From assembly GCA_021296345.1 (NCBI GenBank), contig JAGWAN010000011.1:24063-88062 (forward strand): a DNA stretch of 64,000 nucleotides. Reading direction: 5' to 3'. Below, piece by piece: positions 1-10,889 of the stretch. A model generated the notes under the pieces. That model saw nothing but the letters and a program-made list of their open reading frames with translations. It ran no database searches and had not been told where the DNA came from. The stretch's first letter is position 1, and each line of letters begins with the position of its first letter. A program made the position numbers and the translations under genes. Origin of the DNA: Acidimicrobiia bacterium (lineage in GTDB: Bacteria > Actinomycetota > Acidimicrobiia > Spongiisociales > Spongiisociaceae).

Positions 1-1018
1 CCTCCATTATCGATCGGAGCCGGTTGACGGCTTCCTCGGGGCCTTGCTCGCCCAGCACTCCGAGGGCGGATGTCACCGGATGGCCGTAAACGGCCACGAG
101 GCGGCGCCCGTCGCCCTCTCCGAACATGATGAGGCCGCCCCCGGGGATCTCGTCGTTCCGCCGTACCACCTCCAGCTGCCAGGCAGCATCCTCCTCGAAA
201 TCGGAAAGCAGGTCCACCCTGGTAGCACCGGCAATCATCTCCCGGGCATAGGCCGGAAGGGCTCGGATGTCCCCCTCCACGGCAACCACGCCGACACCGA
301 TCTGGATGCCGAGGGCCATCAGCGAGGCGGGTGTCTGGGCCGGGTCCACCAGCCAGACGCGGTCAGGAGCCATCGGATTGGACGGGAATGCCGCTCCCCA
401 ATCGACCGCCATCGGCTCAACGGTGAATCCGGCGAGCGCGTCGCGGAGTATCCCCTCGTCAAAGCCGGCGGCCACGATCCGTTCCGGCGCCAGCCGGTGA
501 AGCTCGGTTATCAAGCGATCGTCGAACCACCCTCCGACGAGGAGCAAGGGCCCTCGAATACCGCTCGCCGCCATCGTGGTTATGGCCGGCGGATGGGTGG
601 CGAAGGCCAGACCGACTTCGTGAGCACACGCAAAAGCGGCCTGCGAGATCTCGACGCTGGCCGGACCGGGCGCGGTCTCGGTGAGGCGGAAATCCGCCGG
701 GATACGAGGTGAGCAGTGCCTCTCCGCCGGGGATGGTGTGGAGGCCGCCTGGGAGGAGGCCTCTTCGGATCGATCCCCCAGCTGGGTGACTTGACCGGTA
801 TCGGCAGAGGCCGTATCTGCGGCGAGTTCCCCGACGGGCGTTGCCGGATCGGCCGGTGGGGGGTCCTCCACAGTGCCCGACGGTGGGGCTTGCTCCGTCG
901 ACTCTCCGTCCGATGGCCAGTACAGGGCGATGGCAGCCAGGAGGGCGACTGCCGCAGTCAGACCTGCCGCGAAACGGAGAACCCGGTTCCCACGTGTGCT
1001 CGTAGGGTTAGAATCCAT
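1..1018 (-). CDS. Membrane-anchored extracellular protein of unknown function, partial (C-terminus off the left edge)
   Basis: The reading frame opens at the ATG complementary to 1016-1018 and stays open to the window edge (about 339 residues). Residues 1-12 are polar and basic, then a hydrophobic segment (about 14-33, FAAGLTAAVALLAAIALYW) acts as signal anchor; no lipobox cysteine follows. Residues 35-95 are a Pro/Ala/Glu/Thr-rich linker. The remainder is a folded alpha/beta-looking region with repeated ILLVGG/VVAVEG-type strands and a C-terminal motif YGHPVTSALGVLGEQGP. The strand and glycine pattern recalls cell-wall-binding repeat or glycosidase-like secreted proteins of actinobacteria, but I cannot name the family. 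It is divergent from the tRNA cluster. Confidence 0.75.
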   Translation of the reverse strand, partial: MDSNPTSTRGNRVLRFAAGLTAAVALLAAIALYWPSDGESTEQAPPSGTVEDPPPADPATPVGELAADTASADTGQVTQLGDRSEEASSQAASTPSPAERHCSPRIPADFRLTETAPGPASVEISQAAFACAHEVGLAFATHPPAITTMAASGIRGPLLLVGGWFDDRLITELHRLAPERIVAAGFDEGILRDALAGFTVEPMAVDWGAAFPSNPMAPDRVWLVDPAQTPASLMALGIQIGVGVVAVEGDIRALPAYAREMIAGATRVDLLSDFEEDAAWQLEVVRRNDEIPGGGLIMFGEGDGRRLVAVYGHPVTSALGVLGEQGPEEAVNRLRSIME

Positions 1019-1048
1019 GTTCAACGAGCGCTCCTGAGGGTGCTCGAC

Positions 1049-1122
1049 CGGGCTGTGGCGCAGCTTGGCAGCGCGCCTGCTTTGGGAGCAGGAGGTCGTC
1101 GGTTCGAATCCGACCAGCCCGA
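1049..1122 (+). tRNA. tRNA-Pro (anticodon TGG)
   Basis: A cloverleaf is readable by eye: acceptor CGGGCTG pairs with CAGCCCG before discriminator A, the anticodon stem CCTGC/GCAGG encloses loop TTTGGGA with anticodon TGG, and the T arm is GTCGG-TTCGAAT-CCGAC. First of four clustered tRNA genes. No CCA is encoded. Confidence 0.96.
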
Positions 1123-1205
1123 CCTGAACTTCCCGGTAGCAGGCGGTGTGAAGGCTAGCCGTTCGCTCCTCGTTTTTCGCGGACCTGTCCGGCAAGGGCG
1201 CGCCC

Positions 1206-1232
1206 TTGCCGAGTCGACATGGCATGTATTAT
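1206..1232 (+). promoter_or_regulatory. Candidate promoter for tRNA-Gly
   Basis: TTGCCG (1206-1211) and TATTAT (1227-1232) are separated by 15 bases, and the -10-like box lies 11 bases before the tRNA-Gly 5' end. The spacing is slightly short for a housekeeping sigma factor, but the AT-rich box stands out in a GC-rich background. Confidence 0.45.
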
Positions 1233-1243
1233 GGAGAGGACCG

Positions 1244-1316
<73 letters not shown>

Positions 1317-1363
1317 GACGGATGAGTCCTGGACCGGGCTGCTGGAGCGTAGGGCTGTGATTA

Positions 1364-1436
1364 GCCCCCGTAGCTCAGTGGACAGAGCAGGAGCCTTCTA
1401 AGCTCTTGGTCGGAGGTTCGAATCCTTCCGGGGGCG
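1364..1436 (+). tRNA. tRNA-Arg (anticodon TCT)
   Basis: 73-base cloverleaf: acceptor GCCCCCG pairs with CGGGGGC before discriminator G, anticodon loop CTTCTAA gives TCT (AGA/AGG codons), T loop TTCGAAT. Confidence 0.95.
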
Positions 1437-1508
1437 CGCCACGATCGGTACTGATCCGGATATGGCGGGTCCGAGACAAAAAGGAGCCGGGTGTAGCGCC
1501 CGGCGCAT

Positions 1509-1584
1509 GGTGGCCGTAGCTCAGCCTGGTTAGAGCGCCTGGTTGTGGTCCAGGAGGTCGGGGGTTCGAGTCCCCTCGGTCACC
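1509..1584 (+). tRNA. tRNA-His (anticodon GTG)
   Basis: Acceptor GTGGCCG pairs with CGGTCAC. The extra 5' G at 1509 (G-1, diagnostic for tRNA-His) can pair with discriminator C at 1584. Anticodon loop TTGTGGT gives GTG. It ends 47 bases before the tig start codon. Confidence 0.96.
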
Positions 1585-1631
1585 CCGGTGTGAGTCGTTC
1601 GACCGCGCCTTGCCGGACTCCTGGGAGTGTC

Positions 1632-2993
1632 GTGTCATTCACCGTTGCTGAAGTGAGCGCGTTCGAGCGCCGTGTCACCCTTCTGATCGACAGCAATCGC
1701 CTCGAGGCGGCCCACTCGCGCGCCGCCCGGAGGCTGGCGCGCGACATCCATGTGAACGGTTTCCGCCGCGGCAAGGCGCCCCGCCGCATGGTGGAGCGGG
1801 TGGTCGGCAAGGAGCGGGTCCGCAACGAGGCCATCGAGGACCTGCTCACGGACCGTCTCCCCGAGGTATGGGAAGGCACCGGCCTGACGCCGGCGGTCTC
1901 GCCGGTGGTGGATGGCATCAGGGAGGTCGCCAAGGGTGTCGAGGTGGACCTCTTCGTGAGCCTCTGGCCTACGCTGACCACTCCGCCTGTCTACGAGGGA
2001 CGGACGGTGGAGCTCGAAGTTCCTGAAGAGATCGGTGAGGAAGCCGTCGAGCGATACTTGGATCGCCACAGAGAACAGTTTGCCGAGCTGGAGACCGTAG
2101 AGCGGCCCTGCCGAGCGGGCGACTATGTGGCCATCGACCTCCGATCCTCGTATGACGGGCACCCCCTGGAGGCGCCGTCGGCTACCGGATTCCTGTACGA
2201 GCTGGGCGTCGAGGCGCCCGTCGAGGACTTGACCGACCACCTGCTGGGCTGCGAGGCCGGCGCTGTAGTCGAGTTCGAGGCGCCGCTGCGCATCGCGGTC
2301 GGAGACCTGACCGAAGGTACGGTGATCGGGGTAACGGTGATCCTCGAGGAGGTCCGGGAAAAGCTCCTTCCCGATCTGGACGATGAGTGGGTATCGGATT
2401 TCACCGACTTCGACAGCTTGATCGAACTGCGGGAACAGGTGTTCAAGGACCTGGAGGGAGAGCGCCTCAACTCGTTGCGGAGCCAGCTGCGCGGGGCAGT
2501 CCTGACGGAGCTCGCCGAGGAGATGGCGCTCGATATCCCGGCAGCCGTGGTCGACGCATCCTCGATGCGCATGTTCGAGGAGTTCCGTGGACGCCTCGAT
2601 GAGCAGGGGTCGACAGTCGACGAGTACCTGGAGGCAACGGGCCAGGACATCGAAGCCTTCTTCGGACAACTCCGTGACCGAGCCACGGCGCAGATACAAG
2701 TCGGAGCGTTGCTGGATTCGGTTGCCGAGCACACGGGAATGGAGGTCAGGGAAGAGGAACTCCTCGATGCCTACCAGGCCGTCGCCGCGCGAACGGAGCG
2801 GTCGGCCGAGACCATTGCCGAGGAGATGGCGGGCAGTGCGCTAGAAAGCAGCGTGCGCGGTGATATCCTGCGGACCCGGGCGCTGGACACACTCATGAGA
2901 GGTGTCGTGGCTACGGACGGTGAAGGGGCTGTGATCGACCTCAGGCTCGATCCACCCGATGACCCGGAGAGCGTCGAAGACGAGATCGAGTGA
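1632..2993 (+). CDS. tig: Trigger factor (ribosome-associated chaperone and peptidyl-prolyl isomerase)
   Basis: Binds the ribosome near the exit tunnel and shields nascent chains. 453 residues, normal for the family. Residues 1-120 form the ribosome-binding domain with the signature [11 protein letters not shown] at 43-53. About 150-230 is the FKBP-like domain (AGDYVAIDL at its start), followed by the helical chaperone arms. The GTG at 1632 is chosen because the frame upstream runs into tRNA-His, GGGAG lies just before it, and the protein then begins at the usual first strand of the family. Its stop overlaps the clpP GTG in GTGA, so tig, clpP and clpX are probably co-translated. Confidence 0.95.
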   Translation: MSFTVAEVSAFERRVTLLIDSNRLEAAHSRAARRLARDIHVNGFRRGKAPRRMVERVVGKERVRNEAIEDLLTDRLPEVWEGTGLTPAVSPVVDGIREVAKGVEVDLFVSLWPTLTTPPVYEGRTVELEVPEEIGEEAVERYLDRHREQFAELETVERPCRAGDYVAIDLRSSYDGHPLEAPSATGFLYELGVEAPVEDLTDHLLGCEAGAVVEFEAPLRIAVGDLTEGTVIGVTVILEEVREKLLPDLDDEWVSDFTDFDSLIELREQVFKDLEGERLNSLRSQLRGAVLTELAEEMALDIPAAVVDASSMRMFEEFRGRLDEQGSTVDEYLEATGQDIEAFFGQLRDRATAQIQVGALLDSVAEHTGMEVREEELLDAYQAVAARTERSAETIAEEMAGSALESSVRGDILRTRALDTLMRGVVATDGEGAVIDLRLDPPDDPESVEDEIE

Positions 2994-3667
2994 GGAAAGC
3001 AGTGAGCGACATCATGCCGCCGGTCGGCGCCGTCACGGATCCTCCGGCCACGGGCTACCTGGTGCCGACTGTCGTAGAGTCCACCAGCCGGGGGGAGCGG
3101 GCCTTCGACATCTATTCCCGCCTGCTCAAGGACCGGATCATCTTCCTCGGCACACCGATCGACGACGCAGTGGCCAACCTGGTCATGGCGCAATTGCTCC
3201 ACCTCGAGTCTGAGGACCCCGACCGTGATGTCAACCTCTATATCAACTCCCCGGGTGGTTCCATCACCAGCCTGTTCGCCATCTATGACACGATCCAGTA
3301 CATCAAGCCGGACGTCAGCACCGTGTGCATGGGGATGGCCGCCTCGGCCGCGGCGGTGATCCTGGCCGGCGGCGCCCAGGGGAAGCGGTTCGCCCTGCCG
3401 CACGCCCGGGTGATGCTGCACCAGCCCCAGGGAGGGGCGAGCGGACAAGCCACGGATATCGAGATACAGGCCCGCTTGATCGTCCAGATGCGAGAACAAC
3501 TCAACCGGATCCTGGCCCTTCACACCGGCGAGAAGTACGAGAAACTGGCACAAGACACCGACCGCGACTTCTGGATGCTTGCCGAGGAGGCCAGAGACTA
3601 CGGGGAGCATGGAATCGTGGACGCGGTGCTGACCAGTCGCGAGTTGGTGGCGGTCGAGGACCTCTGA
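2990..3667 (+). CDS. clpP: ATP-dependent Clp protease proteolytic subunit
   Basis: Serine peptidase forming the 14-subunit chamber that degrades proteins unfolded by ClpX. Numbered from the GTG at 2990, the catalytic triad is Ser119 ([10 protein letters not shown]), His144 (VMLHQPQGG) and Asp193 (DTDRDFW). The INSPGGSI oxyanion segment is present. The start may instead be GTG 3002 or ATG 3014, because the first 20 residues precede the usual N-terminal hairpin. Many actinobacteria have tandem clpP1-clpP2; only one copy is here, directly before clpX. Confidence 0.95.
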   Translation: MRKAVSDIMPPVGAVTDPPATGYLVPTVVESTSRGERAFDIYSRLLKDRIIFLGTPIDDAVANLVMAQLLHLESEDPDRDVNLYINSPGGSITSLFAIYDTIQYIKPDVSTVCMGMAASAAAVILAGGAQGKRFALPHARVMLHQPQGGASGQATDIEIQARLIVQMREQLNRILALHTGEKYEKLAQDTDRDFWMLAEEARDYGEHGIVDAVLTSRELVAVEDL

Positions 3668-3670
3668 GGC

Positions 3671-4936
3671 GTGGCTACCAAGTACGGGGACGGGAGCGAT
3701 CTGCTCAAATGTAGTTTCTGCGGCCATTCGCAGAAGCAGGTCAAGAAGCTCATTGCCGGGCCTGGGGTCTACATCTGTGACGAGTGCGTCCTGCTCTGCA
3801 CAGAGATCCTCGACGACGACCTCTCCACCAAGGAGTCCGAGCACGACGGGGAGTTGCCCAGGCCGTCCGAGGTTTACGACTTCCTGGAGGGCTACGTTAT
3901 CGGGCAGGAGCGCGCCAAGAAGACCCTGGCCGTGGCGGTGTATAACCACTACAAGCGGGTGCGAGCCGGAACACCCCGCAAGGAAGAGGTGGAGCTCTCC
4001 AAGTCCAACATCCTGTTGATCGGCCCCACCGGATGCGGCAAGACGCTGCTGGCCCAAACCCTGGCGCGCATGCTCAACGTGCCCTTCGCCATTGCCGACG
4101 CAACCGCGCTCACCGAGGCGGGCTACGTGGGAGAGGATGTGGAGAACATCCTGCTCAAGCTGTTGCAAGCCGCCGACTACGACATCAAGCGAGCCGAGCA
4201 GGGCATCATATACATCGACGAGGTCGACAAGATCGCCCGCAAGGCCGAGAACCCTTCCATCACGAGGGACGTGTCCGGGGAAGGTGTGCAGCAGGCCCTC
4301 CTGAAGATACTGGAGGGCACCGTGGCCTCGGTGCCTCCTCAGGGTGGCCGCAAGCACCCTCATCAAGAGTTCATCCAGATCGACACCACCGACGTGCTGT
4401 TCATATCGGGTGGGGCGTTCGCAGGACTCGAGGAGGTGATCTCCCGCCGGATCGGCAACAAGGTGGTCGGGTTCGGCGCAGATCTCCGATCCAGTCCCGA
4501 CCGGCCCCAAGAGGAGCTGCTCTCGGAGGTTATGCCGGAGGACCTGATCAGGTTCGGCCTGATCCCGGAGTTCATCGGGCGGCTTCCCATGGTGGCCACC
4601 GTGAACGCGCTGGACAAGGACGCGCTGATCCGGATCCTCCAGGAGCCTCGCAACGCCCTCGTCAAGCAGTACGCACGGATATTCGAGCTCGACAACGTGG
4701 AGTTGGTGTTCGAGGACGATGCTCTCGATGCGATTGCCGACCTGGCGATGCTACGGGGCACCGGCGCCCGTGGTCTGCGGGCCATCTTGGAGGAGGTCCT
4801 CCTCGACACCATGTACGAACTTCCCTCCCGTCCGGACATCGGCCGGGTAGTGATCGACCGGAAGGTGGTCGAGAAGAGGATGAACCCGACCCTTTTGGCC
4901 ATCAGTGACATCGAGCGCCACGAGAGGAGCGCGTAG
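3671..4936 (+). CDS. clpX: ATP-dependent Clp protease ATP-binding subunit ClpX
   Basis: AAA+ unfoldase that feeds substrates to ClpP. 421 residues, standard length. N-terminal zinc-binding domain with four cysteines (CSFC near residue 15, CDEC near 37), Walker A GPTGCGKT near residue 120, Walker [11 protein letters not shown], a sensor/arginine-finger region and a C-terminal domain with [14 protein letters not shown] start 4 bases after the clpP stop, preceded by GAGG. The ClpP-docking loop region is present between the AAA+ subdomains. Confidence 0.97.
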   Translation: MATKYGDGSDLLKCSFCGHSQKQVKKLIAGPGVYICDECVLLCTEILDDDLSTKESEHDGELPRPSEVYDFLEGYVIGQERAKKTLAVAVYNHYKRVRAGTPRKEEVELSKSNILLIGPTGCGKTLLAQTLARMLNVPFAIADATALTEAGYVGEDVENILLKLLQAADYDIKRAEQGIIYIDEVDKIARKAENPSITRDVSGEGVQQALLKILEGTVASVPPQGGRKHPHQEFIQIDTTDVLFISGGAFAGLEEVISRRIGNKVVGFGADLRSSPDRPQEELLSEVMPEDLIRFGLIPEFIGRLPMVATVNALDKDALIRILQEPRNALVKQYARIFELDNVELVFEDDALDAIADLAMLRGTGARGLRAILEEVLLDTMYELPSRPDIGRVVIDRKVVEKRMNPTLLAISDIERHERSA

Positions 4937-4980
4937 CCGCCGGCCGTGGCCGGGTTAGCGCGGCCGATTCCGTCTCCGCA

Positions 4981-7617
4981 ATGACTACCAGGCCCCCAGA
5001 TCCCCTTCAGGGAAGCTACGACCCCCGGAGCGTGGAAGCGCGCTGGTATCCGATCTGGGAAGGGTCGGGCGCCTTCCGCCCCGAAGTCAACCCGGACGGC
5101 GAGCCGTTCTGCATCGTCATACCGCCCCCCAACGTGACCGGCGTGCTCCACATCGGACATGCCCTGGACCACTCGATCCAGGACGCCATCATCCGGCGGA
5201 AGCGCATGCAGGGCTACGCGACGCTCTGGCTACCCGGCACCGACCATGCCGGCATCGCCACCCAGATGGTCGTGGAGCGGGAACTCGCCCTCGAGGGCCT
5301 CAGCCGGCACTCCATGGGTCGGAAGGCTTTCGTCGAGCAGGTCTGGCAGTGGAAGCGACAATCGGGTGGCACCATCACCGCGCAGATGCGAGCCCTCGGG
5401 GACTCGTGCGACTGGACAAGGGAGCGCTTCACCCTCGATGAGGGTCTTTCGGCTGCGGTGAGCGAGGTGTTCGTGCGCCTGCACGAGAAGGGCCTCATCT
5501 ACCGGGGGCAGCGGATCATCAACTGGTCGCCCGGGCTCATGACCGCCATCTCGGACATCGAGGTGGAGTACCGGGAGGTTGACGGCCGGCTCGTCCACAT
5601 CACCTACCCGTTCGCGGACGGGGATGGGGAGGGCATAACCGTTGCCACCACCCGGGCGGAAACGATGCTGGGCGATACGGGCGTGGCCGTCCACCCCGGC
5701 GACGATCGCTACCGGCATCTGGTCGGTCGGACGGTGCGCCTCCCGCTCATGGGGCGAGACATCCCGGTGGTGGCCGACGAAGCGGTCGAGCCGGACTTCG
5801 GGACGGGAGCGGTCAAGGTCACGCCTGCCCACGATCCGCTCGATTTCGATATCTCGCTCCGAGCCGGACTGGTCCCGGTGCAGGTGATCGGTGAGGACGG
5901 AAGGATGACGGCCGCCGCCGGTGATTTCGCGGGGCTGGACCGGTTCGAAGCCCGTGCGCAGGTGGTCGAAGCCCTCCGGGCCGGCGGGTACCTCGAAGGC
6001 ATCGAGAAGCACCGCCATACGGTGGGCCACTGCTCCCGCAGCGGCGTGCCCATCGAGCCGCTCCTTTCCAACCAATGGTTCGTGCGGGTGGCGGAGTTGG
6101 TCCGCCCGGCGGTGGAGGTGGTGCAGGAAGACCTGGCCAGGTTCGTTCCCAAGCGTTGGGAACGGAACTACTTCCGCTGGATGGAGAACCTCGAGGACTG
6201 GTGCATCAGCCGACAGCTCTGGTGGGGTCATCGGATTCCGGCCTGGTACTGCGAAGCCGATGGCGAGGTGATGGTGGCGGCGTCCCGACCGCGTGCTTGC
6301 GTGGAATGCGGCTCGGCGCAGCTACGGCCGGAAGAGGACGTGCTGGACACCTGGTTCAGCTCGGCTCTGTGGCCTTTCAGCACGCTTGGATGGCCGGAGG
6401 AAACGGCCGACCTGCAACGGTTCTATCCGACGGATGTGCTGGTGACCGGTTACGACATCATTTTCTTCTGGGTGGCCCGCATGCTGAAGATGGGCGTGCA
6501 GTTCACGGGCGATGTCCCGTTCCGCGAGATCGTCATCCACGGATTGGTCCGGGCATCCGATGGCCGGAAGATGTCGAAGTCGCTCAACAACATCGTGGAT
6601 CCTCTCGAGATGATCGAGCACTACGGCGCCGACGCCCTCCGGCTCAGCCTGCTGCAGTCGGCCTCCCCGGGCCACGACGTGCCATTCGATGTCAGCTGGG
6701 TGGATGCAGCCCGGCGTTTCGGCAACAAGCTGTGGAACGCCACCAGGTTTGCCCTCATCCACCTCCCGCCCCGCTCGCTGCCGGCAGCCGGAGGCTATCC
6801 GGAGGCCCCGGGGCCTGTCGACCGATGGATACTCGCCCGATTGGGAGAGGTGGCGGAGCGGTTCGACGAGCTGTCCGACGCCCACCGCCTGTCGGATGCC
6901 TTCTCGCTGATGTACTCGTTCGCCTGGTCGGAGGTGTTCGACTGGTACCTGGAGATGTCGAAGCCGGCGCTGTCGGCCGGAGGGCCCGAGGCAGGGCCCG
7001 CTCGGCAGACCTTGGGAGTGGTCATGCGTGACCTGCTCAAGTTCTTCCATCCGGCCATTCCTTTCGTGACCGAGGAGCTCTATAGCCACTTGGTGGCCGA
7101 AGAACTATTGATCGTCTCGTCGTGGCCCGAAGTGCCTCGGTACGCGGCGCCCGACGGGATGGAGACCCTCCAAGACCTGATCACCGCCCTGAGGGGGTCC
7201 CGGTCCGACCACGGGTGGACTGCTGGTGAAGCGCTCAAAGCGGTTATCCATGATCCGCACCGCAGTTGGCGTGACTGGTGGGCGCCCCAGCTGGCCTCGT
7301 TGGCGGGGATCGAGGCGAGGGTGGGCGCGCCTCCGGAAAGCTCCGGCTACCTGCGGGTGGCGGCGGGCCCGGTGGAGGCTTACGTGGAGGTCCACGGTGT
7401 CATCGACATCGAGGCCGAGCAGGAGCGGTTGGGACGCCGCCTCGGGAAGGCCCGCGCCGCGCTGCAACAGTCGGAAACCAAGCTGTCCAACCCGGCCTTC
7501 CGCACCCGTGCGCCTGGGGAGGTAGTGGCCAAGGAAGAGCAGAAGGCGGTGGCGTCGCGAGCCCTGGTCGATAAGTTGGTCTCTCAACTCGAGGCGCTCG
7601 GAGACGTGGTTGGTTAG
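4981..7617 (+). CDS. valS: Valine--tRNA ligase
   Basis: Class I aminoacyl-tRNA synthetase charging tRNA-Val. 878 residues. The HIGH signature is HIGHALDHS (about residue 57); the KMSKS loop is [10 protein letters not shown] (about 530). A CP1 editing domain lies between ([16 protein letters not shown]). The C-terminal coiled-coil arm, typical of ValRS, is visible in the last 70 residues ([18 protein letters not shown]). ATG start 44 bases after clpX. No T-box leader is seen in the short upstream gap. Confidence 0.97.
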   Translation: MTTRPPDPLQGSYDPRSVEARWYPIWEGSGAFRPEVNPDGEPFCIVIPPPNVTGVLHIGHALDHSIQDAIIRRKRMQGYATLWLPGTDHAGIATQMVVERELALEGLSRHSMGRKAFVEQVWQWKRQSGGTITAQMRALGDSCDWTRERFTLDEGLSAAVSEVFVRLHEKGLIYRGQRIINWSPGLMTAISDIEVEYREVDGRLVHITYPFADGDGEGITVATTRAETMLGDTGVAVHPGDDRYRHLVGRTVRLPLMGRDIPVVADEAVEPDFGTGAVKVTPAHDPLDFDISLRAGLVPVQVIGEDGRMTAAAGDFAGLDRFEARAQVVEALRAGGYLEGIEKHRHTVGHCSRSGVPIEPLLSNQWFVRVAELVRPAVEVVQEDLARFVPKRWERNYFRWMENLEDWCISRQLWWGHRIPAWYCEADGEVMVAASRPRACVECGSAQLRPEEDVLDTWFSSALWPFSTLGWPEETADLQRFYPTDVLVTGYDIIFFWVARMLKMGVQFTGDVPFREIVIHGLVRASDGRKMSKSLNNIVDPLEMIEHYGADALRLSLLQSASPGHDVPFDVSWVDAARRFGNKLWNATRFALIHLPPRSLPAAGGYPEAPGPVDRWILARLGEVAERFDELSDAHRLSDAFSLMYSFAWSEVFDWYLEMSKPALSAGGPEAGPARQTLGVVMRDLLKFFHPAIPFVTEELYSHLVAEELLIVSSWPEVPRYAAPDGMETLQDLITALRGSRSDHGWTAGEALKAVIHDPHRSWRDWWAPQLASLAGIEARVGAPPESSGYLRVAAGPVEAYVEVHGVIDIEAEQERLGRRLGKARAALQQSETKLSNPAFRTRAPGEVVAKEEQKAVASRALVDKLVSQLEALGDVVG

Positions 7618-7655
7618 CCGGGGCGCCGGTCCGCATCCGACCAAGCGTTGAGCAT

Positions 7656-8945
7656 ATGAACTACGACCAAGCAGTCGCATATCTGGATCGGCACATCGAA
7701 CTGGGGTGGAAACCGGGGCTCGAGCGGATCCACCGGCTGCTCGACCTGATGGGGTCTCCACACCTTCGTAGCCCGGCCATCCACATCACGGGAACCAACG
7801 GCAAGACGACGGTCACCACCGTGGCCGCCTCGGTGCTGGATGCGATGGGTCTCAAGTCGGGCACGTTCACGTCCCCGCATCTCGAGCGAGTGGAAGAACG
7901 GTTCAAGGTGGCGGGCGAGATGGCGACGCCGGAACAGTTCGCGCGGGCCGTTGCGGATGTCGCGCCTTTCGTGGATCTGCTGGAGGCCGAGACGGGGGAG
8001 CGCGCCACCTACTTCGAGTTGACCACTGCCGCGGCCTTCGCCTTCTTCGCGAATGAGGCCGTGGATGTGGCGGTGGTCGAGGTGGGGATGGGTGGTCGCC
8101 TCGACGCCACCAACGTGTTGGAGAGCCAGGTGGCGGTGCTGACGGGTGTTGCGATCGATCACGCCGAGTACCTGGGGACCACCGAGGTCGAGATCGCGGG
8201 CGAGAAGCTGGCCATACTCAAGACGGGCGGGGTGTTGGTGACTGGAGACCTGTCCGATGAGGTGGGCCCGGCGGCCGCTCGGAGAGCGGAAGACGTAGGC
8301 GCTGTCCGCCGGACGGTGGGCCGCGACTTCCGGGTCGAGGACCTGCGCATGTCGGTGGGGGGCTGGTCATTCGATCTCGACGGGATCTACGAGCAATACG
8401 ACGACCTGTACGTCCCACTTCACGGTCGCCACCAGGCAGCCAACGCAGCCGTGGCCGTGGCGGCGGTCGAGGAACTGTTCGGGCGGGCCTTGCCGCCTAA
8501 GGCCGTCCGGGACGGCCTGGCCGGGACCAGGGTTCCGGCCAGGGTAGAGGTGGTGGGAAGGGCCCCTCTGGTGGTGCTGGACGGTGCCCACAACCCGCAG
8601 GCCACCGATGCGCTGGCTCGGACGCTGAGCGAGGAGATGCCGGCAGCAGGTTGGACCCTGGTGGTCGGCGCCTTTCGCGACAAGGACATCTACTCCATGC
8701 TGGCGCCGTTCGCCGGGCTGGTGGACCAGGCCATCGCCACGGCGGCGGATCATGAGCGAGCCGCCGAACCCAGCGATCTGTTGATGGCTCTGGAGCGGGT
8801 GCTACCCGGCATCCCGGTCACGTGGGTGACGCCCGTCCGCGCTGCCGTCGACCTGGCCAAGGAGTGGAGTCAGGCCGAGGGCGCCGTTCTGGTGACCGGC
8901 TCCTTCTATGTCGCAGGTGAGGCTCGCACCGCGCTCCTCCGGTAG
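7656..8945 (+). CDS. folC: Bifunctional folylpolyglutamate synthase / dihydrofolate synthase
   Basis: Mur-ligase-family enzyme that adds glutamate to dihydropteroate and to folates. 429 residues. P-loop ITGTNGKTTVTT near residue 44, the second conserved block VVEVGMGGRLDATN near 135, and a C-terminal Mur-ligase domain with VVLDGAHNPQA (about 305). It follows valS by 38 bases, as in many actinobacteria (valS-folC-ndk). The start ATG follows TTGAGC with no strong ribosome-binding site. Confidence 0.94.
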   Translation: MNYDQAVAYLDRHIELGWKPGLERIHRLLDLMGSPHLRSPAIHITGTNGKTTVTTVAASVLDAMGLKSGTFTSPHLERVEERFKVAGEMATPEQFARAVADVAPFVDLLEAETGERATYFELTTAAAFAFFANEAVDVAVVEVGMGGRLDATNVLESQVAVLTGVAIDHAEYLGTTEVEIAGEKLAILKTGGVLVTGDLSDEVGPAAARRAEDVGAVRRTVGRDFRVEDLRMSVGGWSFDLDGIYEQYDDLYVPLHGRHQAANAAVAVAAVEELFGRALPPKAVRDGLAGTRVPARVEVVGRAPLVVLDGAHNPQATDALARTLSEEMPAAGWTLVVGAFRDKDIYSMLAPFAGLVDQAIATAADHERAAEPSDLLMALERVLPGIPVTWVTPVRAAVDLAKEWSQAEGAVLVTGSFYVAGEARTALLR

Positions 8946-9362
8946 CCCTGACTATTCATGTTCCCAGCACACCGATGCGCATCAGGCCGCTTCAACCGCA
9001 TCATTGCGGAGCGGACACCCCTCGCCCTGGCGGTGAATGCACCTCACTACGGAGGCGGTGCTGTCAAATGGTCGTAACCCAGGTCAGGCAACCCGAACCA
9101 CCGCTCCTTCTCCCCTTCAAAACCCCTATCCATGAATGATTGGGGCGAGGAGGGTTTTGAAGTAGTCCGTACGAAGGAGTTTGCGCGCCGGACCTATCAT
9201 CGGGCCATGTAGTGTGCCGACCTGCGAATCCCCGCAAGAGTCACTCTTATGTACCTCCTAGAATCGTTCCCCCGACCGCAAACGTTTCTCGGGCCACGGG
9301 GTGGCGCGACTCGATCAGGCCGGATCCGGATCCTCTGCTCGGTATGAAAGGCAGGCATAGCG
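8946..9362 (+). other. Intergenic region between folC and ndk; no gene recognised
   Basis: 417 bases without a convincing reading frame on either strand. The one structural feature is a perfect 11-base inverted repeat at 9115-9125 and 9152-9162 (separate entry). Short AT-rich boxes before ndk could hold a promoter, but I see no clear -35/-10 pair. Confidence 0.6.
9115..9162. repeat. Perfect 11-base inverted repeat, candidate hairpin
   Basis: CTTCAAAACCC (9115-9125) is complementary to GGGTTTTGAAG (9152-9162), with a 26-base loop that has its own CCCC/GGGG possibility. There is no trailing T-run, so it is not a classical intrinsic terminator. It lies 170 bases after folC and 200 before ndk. 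Confidence 0.5.
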
Positions 9363-9767
9363 ATGGCCCAGGAAGACACCTTCATAATGGTGAAGCCGGA
9401 CGGGGTGAGGCGCCGCCTGGTGGGCGAGGTGATCTCCCGGTTCGAAGCCAAGGGGCTCGACCTTCAACGCCTCGAGATGGTCCTGCCCGATAAGGCCGTC
9501 GCGGCCGCCCACTATGCGGAGCACGAGGGGAAGCCCTTCTACGACGACCTCATCGACTTCGTAACTTCCGGTCCGGTGGTCGCCATGCACTGGTCGGGCG
9601 AATCGGCGATCACGGTGGCTCGATCCATGATGGGGGTTACCGATCCCGCGGCGGCCCTTCCTGGCACCATCCGGGGTGACTTCGGCCTCGAGGTCGGGGA
9701 GAACATCGTTCATGGATCCGATAGTCCCGAGAGTGCAGCACGCGAGCTGGCCCTCTGGTTCACCTGA
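9363..9767 (+). CDS. ndk: Nucleoside diphosphate kinase
   Basis: Transfers the gamma-phosphate between nucleoside tri- and diphosphates. 134 residues, full length. Begins with the family's MVKPDGV strand (residues 9-15). The phosphorylated histidine is in NIVHGSDS near residue 118. ATG 9363 is preceded by AAAGGCAGG. It lies 90 bases before mreB. Confidence 0.96.
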   Translation: MAQEDTFIMVKPDGVRRRLVGEVISRFEAKGLDLQRLEMVLPDKAVAAAHYAEHEGKPFYDDLIDFVTSGPVVAMHWSGESAITVARSMMGVTDPAAALPGTIRGDFGLEVGENIVHGSDSPESAARELALWFT

Positions 9768-9857
9768 TGGCAACAGGACGCAGAACCGGCCGGCTATCCG
9801 TTGAGCCAATATGTAGGGTAGAGTTGGCCGGAGAGCTGCGACAGGGACGTTTCACCT

Positions 9858-10889
9858 ATGCCAGATAACCCGTTCGTCGTTGCCGGCCAGGACATGGCGG
9901 TCGATCTGGGTACAGCCAATACCCTCGTGTACGTCCGTAACCAGGGTGTCCTGCTCAACGAGCCTTCGGTGGTGGCCATCAACACCAACACCAACGAGGC
10001 GCTGGCCGTGGGTATGGACGCCAAGCGCATGATCGGGCGCACTCCCTCGCACGTCAAGGCGATCAGGCCTCTCCGGGATGGGGTCATCGCCGACTTCGAC
10101 ATCACCGAGCGCATGCTCCGTTACTTCATCAAGAAGGTCCACCGCCGCCGCTGGGCTAAGCCGAGGATCGTGATCTGCGTCCCATCCGGCATCACCGGGG
10201 TGGAACGGAGGGCCGTGGAAGAGGCGGCCTACCACGCCGGCGCCCGCAACGCCTTCACCATCGATGAGCCGATGGCGGCGGCCATCGGATGCGGATTGCC
10301 CGTCAACGAACCCACCGGGTCGATGGTGGTGGATATCGGGGGCGGTACCACCGAGGTGGCGGTCATCGCGATGGGCGGCATCGTGGTGTCGAAGAGCGTC
10401 CGCGTGGGTGGCGACGATATGGATGAGCGGATCGTCGAATGGGTTAAGAAGGAGCACAACCTCCTGCTCGGCCTGCGGACAGCGGAGCAGATCAAGATGG
10501 CGATCGGATCGGCATATCCGTATCAGAACGAGCCGAGCGCCGAGGTGAAGGGTCGGGATCTGGTGGCCGGCCTGCCCAAGACCATCCTGCTCACCGCTTC
10601 CGAAGTCAGGGCAGCTATCCAGGAGCCACTATCGATGATGATCGATGCAGTCCGGTACACCCTGGACAACACCCCGCCCGAGTTGGCCGCCGACCTGATG
10701 AACGTGGGAATCGTGATCACGGGCGGGGGCTCCTTGCTCAAGGTTATGCATCACCGGCTGGCGTTCGAGACCGGCTTGCGAGTTGAGGTCGCGGAGCGGC
10801 CGCTCCAGTCGGTGGTGGTCGGATCCGGTAGGTGCCTGGAACAGTTCGACGTCTTGCAGGGAGTCCTTGAGTCATCCGGCCGGTTCTAG
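9858..10889 (+). CDS. mreB: Rod shape-determining protein MreB
   Basis: Actin-like filament protein that directs cell-wall elongation. 343 residues. Phosphate 1 loop DLGTANTLVY (about 15-24), phosphate 2 block VVDIGGGTTEVAV (about 157), and the adenosine motif TGGGSLL near 295. First gene of mreB-mreC-mreD-mrdA-rodA, although about 400 bases separate it from mreC. Boxes TAGGGT and TAGAGT at 9814-9824 may be its -10 region. Confidence 0.97.
   Translation: MPDNPFVVAGQDMAVDLGTANTLVYVRNQGVLLNEPSVVAINTNTNEALAVGMDAKRMIGRTPSHVKAIRPLRDGVIADFDITERMLRYFIKKVHRRRWAKPRIVICVPSGITGVERRAVEEAAYHAGARNAFTIDEPMAAAIGCGLPVNEPTGSMVVDIGGGTTEVAVIAMGGIVVSKSVRVGGDDMDERIVEWVKKEHNLLLGLRTAEQIKMAIGSAYPYQNEPSAEVKGRDLVAGLPKTILLTASEVRAAIQEPLSMMIDAVRYTLDNTPPELAADLMNVGIVITGGGSLLKVMHHRLAFETGLRVEVAERPLQSVVVGSGRCLEQFDVLQGVLESSGRF

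Noticed and set aside
1635..2732. Long minus-strand frame opposite tig
   Set aside because: A shadow of the codon bias of tig; no family resemblance and low-complexity composition. The same holds for the frames opposite clpX, leuS, acsA and others.
4937..4980. T-box leader for valS
   Set aside because: The gap is 44 bases, far too short.
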